Positions 40,756 through 43,790 of a stretch of 43,790 nt of DNA are shown here, piece after piece. The stretch covers positions 1 to 43,790 of IMG/VR virus record IMGVR_UViG_3300020123_000400, one strand, 5' to 3'. A program made the translations under genes and the position numbers. Within the stretch, counting starts at the first letter, position 1. Every line of letters begins with the position of its first letter. Under the pieces are notes generated by a model. That model worked only from the letters and a program-made list of their open reading frames with translations. It made no database searches and was not told where the DNA came from. This DNA is from a virus.

Positions 40756-40786
40756 ACTCACGTACCTCAACGGAGACCTAGACGAG

Positions 40787-41047
40787 ATGGCAACTACGAC
40801 GAAGCGCCGCGCCGGTCCGGTCGACGTGCGCGTCGAGTATCACGGCAGCCTCTACCTGCTGCGTCCGCTGACGGCCGCGGCGAAGCAGTGGCTCATCGAC
40901 AACGTCGGCGACGAAGTGCAGTACTTCGGCGGCGCGCTTACGCCCTTCGACAAAGTGCAGTACTTCGGCGGCGCGCTCGTCGTCGAGCCCCGCTACGTCG
41001 CCGACCTACTCGAGGGGCTGCGCGGCGACGGGCTGAGGGTCCAGTGA
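40787..41047 (+). CDS. Small early protein with in-frame tandem duplication
   Basis: 86 residues; first gene of the right + block, with GGAGA upstream. DEVQYFGGALTPF is followed by DKVQYFGGALVVEPRYVADL: a 25-bp identical segment recurs at 39-bp spacing (40914-40938 and 40953-40977), adding 13 residues in frame. Similar small phage and plasmid proteins usually have only one such FGGALVVExRY segment (from memory), so this is a recent local duplication. Function unknown. Confidence 0.7.
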   Translation: MATTTKRRAGPVDVRVEYHGSLYLLRPLTAAAKQWLIDNVGDEVQYFGGALTPFDKVQYFGGALVVEPRYVADLLEGLRGDGLRVQ

Positions 41048-41190
41048 GCGCCCCCTGCCCCTGCTGCGACCACCCGCTGCAACACGCGATCTCGCGCGTC
41101 CTGGCCGCGCACGCGGCCGGCGCCATCACCGCCAAGCGGGCACTGCAAGACCTGGCGGACGACCTCGAGGAATGGGAGGCGGCACAGTGA
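41044..41190 (+). CDS. 48-residue zinc-site protein
   Basis: GTG overlapping TGA (GTGA); begins VSAPCPCCDHPLQHAISRVL. CPCCDHPLQH gives a compact Cys/His site, followed by a helical acidic tail (LQDLADDLEEWEAAQ). Coupled to genes on both sides. Function unknown. Confidence 0.6.
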   Translation: MSAPCPCCDHPLQHAISRVLAAHAAGAITAKRALQDLADDLEEWEAAQ

Positions 41191-41657
41191 ATCGGTACAG
41201 CTTTCCCAACCCCTTCATCCGCAACCACTGCGTGCCGCTAGCGTTCGCGCACGTCGGGTTGGCGTACGCGGCGATTGTGGGCGACGACAAGCGAAACGCC
41301 TACGTGCGGGATCGCACGGCGGCGGCGAAGCGGCTGCGGATTCTCTCGCCGGCGGGAGTCGCGTTCAACACCCTCGCGAACGCCGAGAAGTGGGCGCTCG
41401 TATTCGGCCTCGTCGTTGCGAAGGTCGTACGCTACATCCGCGCCTACCCGGGCGAGCAACGCACCGGCGGCGGCTACTGCACGCCGCGGCGACACCTGAT
41501 GACGCTCGCGACGTTCGCGCGGCGCCATCCGTCAGGTACCTACGTCGTGCGGGTGACCGGGCATGCGGTCGCCTTGATCGACGGCGTGCTCTACGGCTAC
41601 TATAGGCCGCGGTCGATCGTGAATGGCTACGTCAAACTGGAGGCGGAGGACCTATGA
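41187..41657 (+). CDS. Papain-like cysteine peptidase-type protein
   Basis: GTG coupled to the preceding gene; 156 residues. RNHCVPLAFAHVGLAY (Cys15) and VTGHAVALIDGVLYGYYRP give a Cys...His...Asp order like papain-like (C39/NlpC-like) peptidases and related phage proteins. No signal peptide, so it probably acts in the cytoplasm, perhaps as a protease or transferase against a host protein. The assignment rests on the motif order; the function is inferred. Confidence 0.5.
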   Translation: MNRYSFPNPFIRNHCVPLAFAHVGLAYAAIVGDDKRNAYVRDRTAAAKRLRILSPAGVAFNTLANAEKWALVFGLVVAKVVRYIRAYPGEQRTGGGYCTPRRHLMTLATFARRHPSGTYVVRVTGHAVALIDGVLYGYYRPRSIVNGYVKLEAEDL

Positions 41658-41881
41658 ACGGGTGGACGGTTCGGCGCGTGTTCGCGCAGTACACCTCGCG
41701 AGAGGTCTTCACCTCGCCTGACGGCGTCGAGTACGTGCGGGTGTCGAAGGATGCCTTCGACCCCGCGCGGGGCGACCTGGAAGTCCCGACGAAGACGCGG
41801 GGGATCGGCCCCGTGCGACTCCGGCGCCGGGATGCCCTCGCCGGCAATCTGAAGGGAGGGAGCGATGGCGTTCCCGCGTAA
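41654..41881 (+). CDS. Small hypothetical protein
   Basis: ATG overlapping TGA region (ATGA); 75 residues, MNGWTVRRVFAQYTSREVFT. Beta-rich N-terminal half, basic C-terminal half (RLRRRDALAGNLK). Overlaps the next gene by 17 bases. No family recognised. Confidence 0.6.
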   Translation: MNGWTVRRVFAQYTSREVFTSPDGVEYVRVSKDAFDPARGDLEVPTKTRGIGPVRLRRRDALAGNLKGGSDGVPA

Positions 41882-42095
41882 CTTGGGTGGCCCCTGCGGC
41901 TGCGAGTTCGAGGAGGGGTCGTGGACCGTCTGCGCCCACCACCGCCTGCCGAAGGTGGGCGACACCCTCGAGGACGAGGAGGGGTGGCGGGAGGTGGTCG
42001 CGGTCGTCGCCTCGACCGACGAGTACGGCTTCTGGACGGTGGATCGGGAGGGCAACGAGCGGTGGTGCGACGTTCGGCCGCCCTGGCTCGCGTAG
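41865..42095 (+). CDS. Small Cys/His protein
   Basis: 76 residues, MAFPRNLGGPCGCEFEEGSW, preceded by GGGAGG. CGCEF, then VCAHHRLP and RWCDV could bind zinc. The remainder is beta-rich (WREVVAVVASTDEYGFWTVD). Its stop is within the palindrome that precedes the next operon. Function unknown. Confidence 0.6.
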   Translation: MAFPRNLGGPCGCEFEEGSWTVCAHHRLPKVGDTLEDEEGWREVVAVVASTDEYGFWTVDREGNERWCDVRPPWLA

Positions 42096-42129
42096 TGTCA
42101 TTGTGACACATTGACGGGTGTGCTATCTT
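42095..42129 (+). promoter_or_regulatory. Second early promoter with operator-like palindrome
   Basis: TTGTGA (42101-42106), 17-bp spacer, TATCTT (42124-42129). The palindrome GTGTCA-TTG-TGACAC (42095-42109) covers the -35. Same half-site as at 40382-40397 and 40647-40665. It faces the gene at 42151, which has GAGGAG upstream. Confidence 0.6.
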
Positions 42130-42150
42130 AACATACCACGAGGAGCGTGC

Positions 42151-42375
42151 ATGACGTTTGCCAGGCTCAGGACTCGATTGACCGCGCGCGAAGAGGCGCG
42201 TCAGATCGCCGTCGGCGACCCCTACGCCGACCTCGAGGAGGTGTACGGCCTCGAGCAGCGCCGCGGGATTCGCTTCAAGGATGGCGCGCGGATCGTCGGC
42301 CCCGGCCCCTTCCAGGCCGGGAGTGCGGACCCCTCACTGCGGACGGGGCCAACAGGAACACGGAGGCATCGGTGA
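42151..42375 (+). CDS. Small hypothetical protein
   Basis: ATG with GAGGAG six bases upstream, 22 bases after the promoter -10; 74 residues, MTFARLRTRLTAREEARQIA. Charged helical N-terminus, Gly/Pro-rich C-terminus. No family recognised. Confidence 0.6.
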   Translation: MTFARLRTRLTAREEARQIAVGDPYADLEEVYGLEQRRGIRFKDGARIVGPGPFQAGSADPSLRTGPTGTRRHR

Positions 42376-42734
42376 AAACAGTCATCATTCGGCGCAAGGA
42401 AGTGATCCTGCCCGGCGCCGACGAAGATGGCGGTCGCTATACCCTCGCCGCGCTGCGTCACATGCTCGCGCACGGGCAGAAGGCCTTCTTCGCCAGCACG
42501 CCGACGGCGCTTCGGCTCGAGGTGACGCGGGCGCCGAAACACGGCCGCTACGAACTTCAGCCTGCGCAGTATGACCGCTCTCAAACGTACTGGCAGGTCG
42601 TCGACTGGCGGACGGGGGAGTCGGCGTTGGTGTGCCGGAGCGTGCTCAAGCGCGTGCTGGCGCCGTGGACGCTGCAGATCGGGCAGCGGTTCAACGTCGT
42701 CACATACGTCCGCGGGCGGCGCGTCAACAAGTGA
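42372..42734 (+). CDS. Small hypothetical protein
   Basis: GTG overlapping TGA (GTGA); 120 residues, VKTVIIRRKEVILPGADEDG. Mixed alpha/beta, basic; includes AQYDRSQTYWQVVDWRTGES and a basic end (VTYVRGRRVNK). No family recognised. Confidence 0.6.
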   Translation: MKTVIIRRKEVILPGADEDGGRYTLAALRHMLAHGQKAFFASTPTALRLEVTRAPKHGRYELQPAQYDRSQTYWQVVDWRTGESALVCRSVLKRVLAPWTLQIGQRFNVVTYVRGRRVNK

Positions 42735-42943
42735 TTCGCGGCGGGACGGACCGCGGCGGGATGCCCTACCGCATCCTCGTGGACCGGCAGACGGGGCACA
42801 CGATGATCGTCTCGCCGACGCGGCAGATGCGAAAGGCCCTGCACGTCTCGGGCCGGCAATTCAAGAAAGTCTACAAAGCGGCGAACCTAGCGGAGGCGGC
42901 CCGCAAGCGTGCGGCTCGCCTCCCGAAACCCCCGGAGGCATGA
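42731..42943 (+). CDS. Small basic hypothetical protein
   Basis: GTG overlapping TGA; 70 residues beginning VIRGGTDRGGMPYRILVDRQ; ATG at 42761 is the alternative start. Basic helical C-terminus (FKKVYKAANLAEAARKRAAR). No family recognised. Confidence 0.55.
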   Translation: MIRGGTDRGGMPYRILVDRQTGHTMIVSPTRQMRKALHVSGRQFKKVYKAANLAEAARKRAARLPKPPEA

Positions 42944-43131
42944 TGGCTTTCGTCCTGAAGACGCGCGCGATCACCGGTGACTTCTTGGTGCCGCTGAACG
43001 GCGAGCACATCGAGTACGCCACGATCGAGGAGGCCAACGACGCCACCCTGCCGGCGCTCGAGGCGGGACAGGGGCCGATCTACATCGTCGACTTCGCATC
43101 CGACGCAATCGCCGCGAAGGTCCAGTGGTAG
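42940..43131 (+). CDS. Small hypothetical protein
   Basis: Tandem ATG ATG with GGAGG upstream; 63 residues, MMAFVLKTRAITGDFLVPLN. Beta-alpha-beta-like soluble sequence with acidic EEANDATLPALEAGQGP. No family recognised. Confidence 0.6.
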   Translation: MMAFVLKTRAITGDFLVPLNGEHIEYATIEEANDATLPALEAGQGPIYIVDFASDAIAAKVQW

Positions 43132-43301
43132 TGGAATCGGCATTGAACGCGGCGCTCGAGCGGAAGATCGTAGAGTTGGAGCGGGTTCGCGATCTGTTCA
43201 CGAGTTGGGATACGACGCCGTACGAGTGGCCGTTCGAGGTAACCCCGGAACCACGCACCACTTGCGGCAACGATGACGTGCCGATCGTGCGGATGAAGTG
43301 A
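43131..43301 (+). CDS. 56-residue hypothetical protein
   Basis: GTG at 43131 overlaps the previous TAG by one base, and the TGA overlaps the next GTG. Begins VESALNAALERKIVELERVR, a charged helix, then WDTTPYEWPFEVTPEPRT. The coupling at both ends supports a real gene. Function unknown. Confidence 0.5.
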   Translation: MESALNAALERKIVELERVRDLFTSWDTTPYEWPFEVTPEPRTTCGNDDVPIVRMK

Positions 43302-43678
43302 TCGCGCTCCTGCTCGCCCTCGCGCTTCGCTGTCCCGACAGCTTCCACCTGCAGTACGTGGCGGCGCAGGACTCGATCCTGCCGCCGGCGCGCTTCGAGG
43401 CGATCGCGTGGGTAGAGTCAGGCTGCAACCTGTCGCCGCGGCTGCGGGGGAAGCTGCACGAGATCGGGCGCTTCCAGATCACGCCGAGCGTGGCGCGGAA
43501 GCGGTGCCCGGGGACCGATGTTCGGGTGTATAGAGGGAACGTGCAGTGTGCTCTGCGTATCCTCGAGGAGAACACCTGGCGCCTGGGGCTCACGGACGCG
43601 ACGCGGCGGTACAACGGCTCGGGGCCGGCGTCCTACGTCTACCTGTACCACGTCTTGAAGCGGGAGGAGGCGTTATGA
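43298..43678 (+). CDS. Lytic transglycosylase (SLT-like)
   Basis: GTG overlapping TGA; 126 residues. Hydrophobic start (VIALLLALALRC) is a possible signal peptide or anchor. AIAWVESGCNLSPRLRG with Glu40, EIGRFQITPSVARKRC, and ATRRYNGSGPASYVYLYHVL match the catalytic Glu and following motifs of SLT/goose-lysozyme-like transglycosylases. It cleaves peptidoglycan glycan strands, complementing the M15 peptidase encoded in the late operon. Its last 62 coding bases recur at 128-189. Confidence 0.82.
   Translation: MIALLLALALRCPDSFHLQYVAAQDSILPPARFEAIAWVESGCNLSPRLRGKLHEIGRFQITPSVARKRCPGTDVRVYRGNVQCALRILEENTWRLGLTDATRRYNGSGPASYVYLYHVLKREEAL
43610..43671. repeat. 62-bp terminal direct repeat, right copy
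   Basis: Identical to 128-189. Joining the two copies gives a 43,482-bp circle, keeps the transglycosylase frame intact to the same final residues Glu-Ala-Leu and places the gene at 193 in GTGA coupling behind it. Confidence 0.9.
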
Positions 43679-43790
43679 GAATCACGAAAAAGCTGGCGGC
43701 GTCGGTGCTAAAGGTGGTGGACGCCGGGCTCGTGTCGGGCGTCGGCGTCCCGGAGCCGGGGAGGATGTGCGTCGAGGCGGCGGTCTGCTA
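43675..43790 (+). CDS. Partial gene at right end
   Basis: ATG overlaps the transglycosylase TGA (ATGA). 38 complete codons, MRITKKLAASVLKVVDAGLV and ending MCVEAAVCY; open at the window edge. The pattern with GVGxPEPGxMCVEAAVCYA resembles a recurring phage protein family without known function (from memory). In the circular reading this would be an alternative variant of the gene after the transglycosylase. Confidence 0.6.
   Translation, partial: MRITKKLAASVLKVVDAGLVSGVGVPEPGRMCVEAAVC

Noticed and set aside
43790-43790. Simple head-to-tail circularisation of the window ends
   Set aside because: Joining base 43790 to base 1 puts a TAG stop in the partial gene after MCVEAAVC and gives no coherent gene; closure through the 62-bp repeat fits much better.
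1-43790. CRISPR array, integrase or attachment site
   Set aside because: No regularly spaced repeats with unique spacers and no recombinase motifs; the only tRNA-3'-end-like sequence (5400-5429) has no integrase gene in the window.

Overview
This window is almost all of a tailed-phage (Caudoviricetes) genome of podovirus type, with high G+C and very tightly packed genes. Most neighbouring genes overlap by 1 to 8 bases (ATGA, GTGA, TAATG, TAGTG), and many use GTG or TTG starts. Large terminase, portal, scaffold, a DUF5309-like major capsid protein, a gp4-like adaptor, a gp10-like tail protein and internal virion proteins point to a short-tailed phage with a P22-like tail. An M15 peptidoglycan peptidase and a membrane-anchored coiled-coil (spanin-like) protein suggest a didermal host; the host itself cannot be named. 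No integrase, repressor gene or phage RNA polymerase was recognised.

Layout: the + strand block at 193-11147 holds small accessory genes and then the replication and nucleotide genes: DUF2800 nuclease, LAGLIDADG endonuclease, DUF2815 ssDNA-binding protein, a structured RNA, family A DNA polymerase, prim-pol/RepA-like helicase, HNH-like nuclease, HD hydrolase and a DUF5664-like protein. The - strand block, 40329 down to 11136, is the late region: TerS, small genes, a lipoprotein-like gene, a duplicated virion-domain family, a lectin-like protein, histidine phosphatase, TerL, HNH, portal, scaffold, capsid, glycosyltransferase, adaptor, fibre, lysis genes, tail hub and ejection proteins. It ends in a 1011-residue protein with an ADP-ribosyltransferase-like domain. 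The + strand block at 40787-43790 holds small early genes, a papain-like protein and a transglycosylase.

The two + blocks are probably one operon. A 62-bp exact repeat (128-189 and 43610-43671) lies in the transglycosylase C-terminus, and joining the copies gives a 43,482-bp circle or permuted genome. That genome would have one divergent control region (40330-40786) and one convergent point (11136-11147). The outer flanks (1-127 and 43672-43790) then look like alternative branches, from strain variation or an assembly artefact.

The most unusual elements are a roughly 180-nt RNA candidate at 5250-5429 with a tRNA-like acceptor helix and T-arm plus a possible kissing-loop; a repeat-dense control and origin-like region at 40371-40786 with two iteron families and several palindromes; a virion domain present three times in two adjacent genes; and a probably ejected polyvalent protein.
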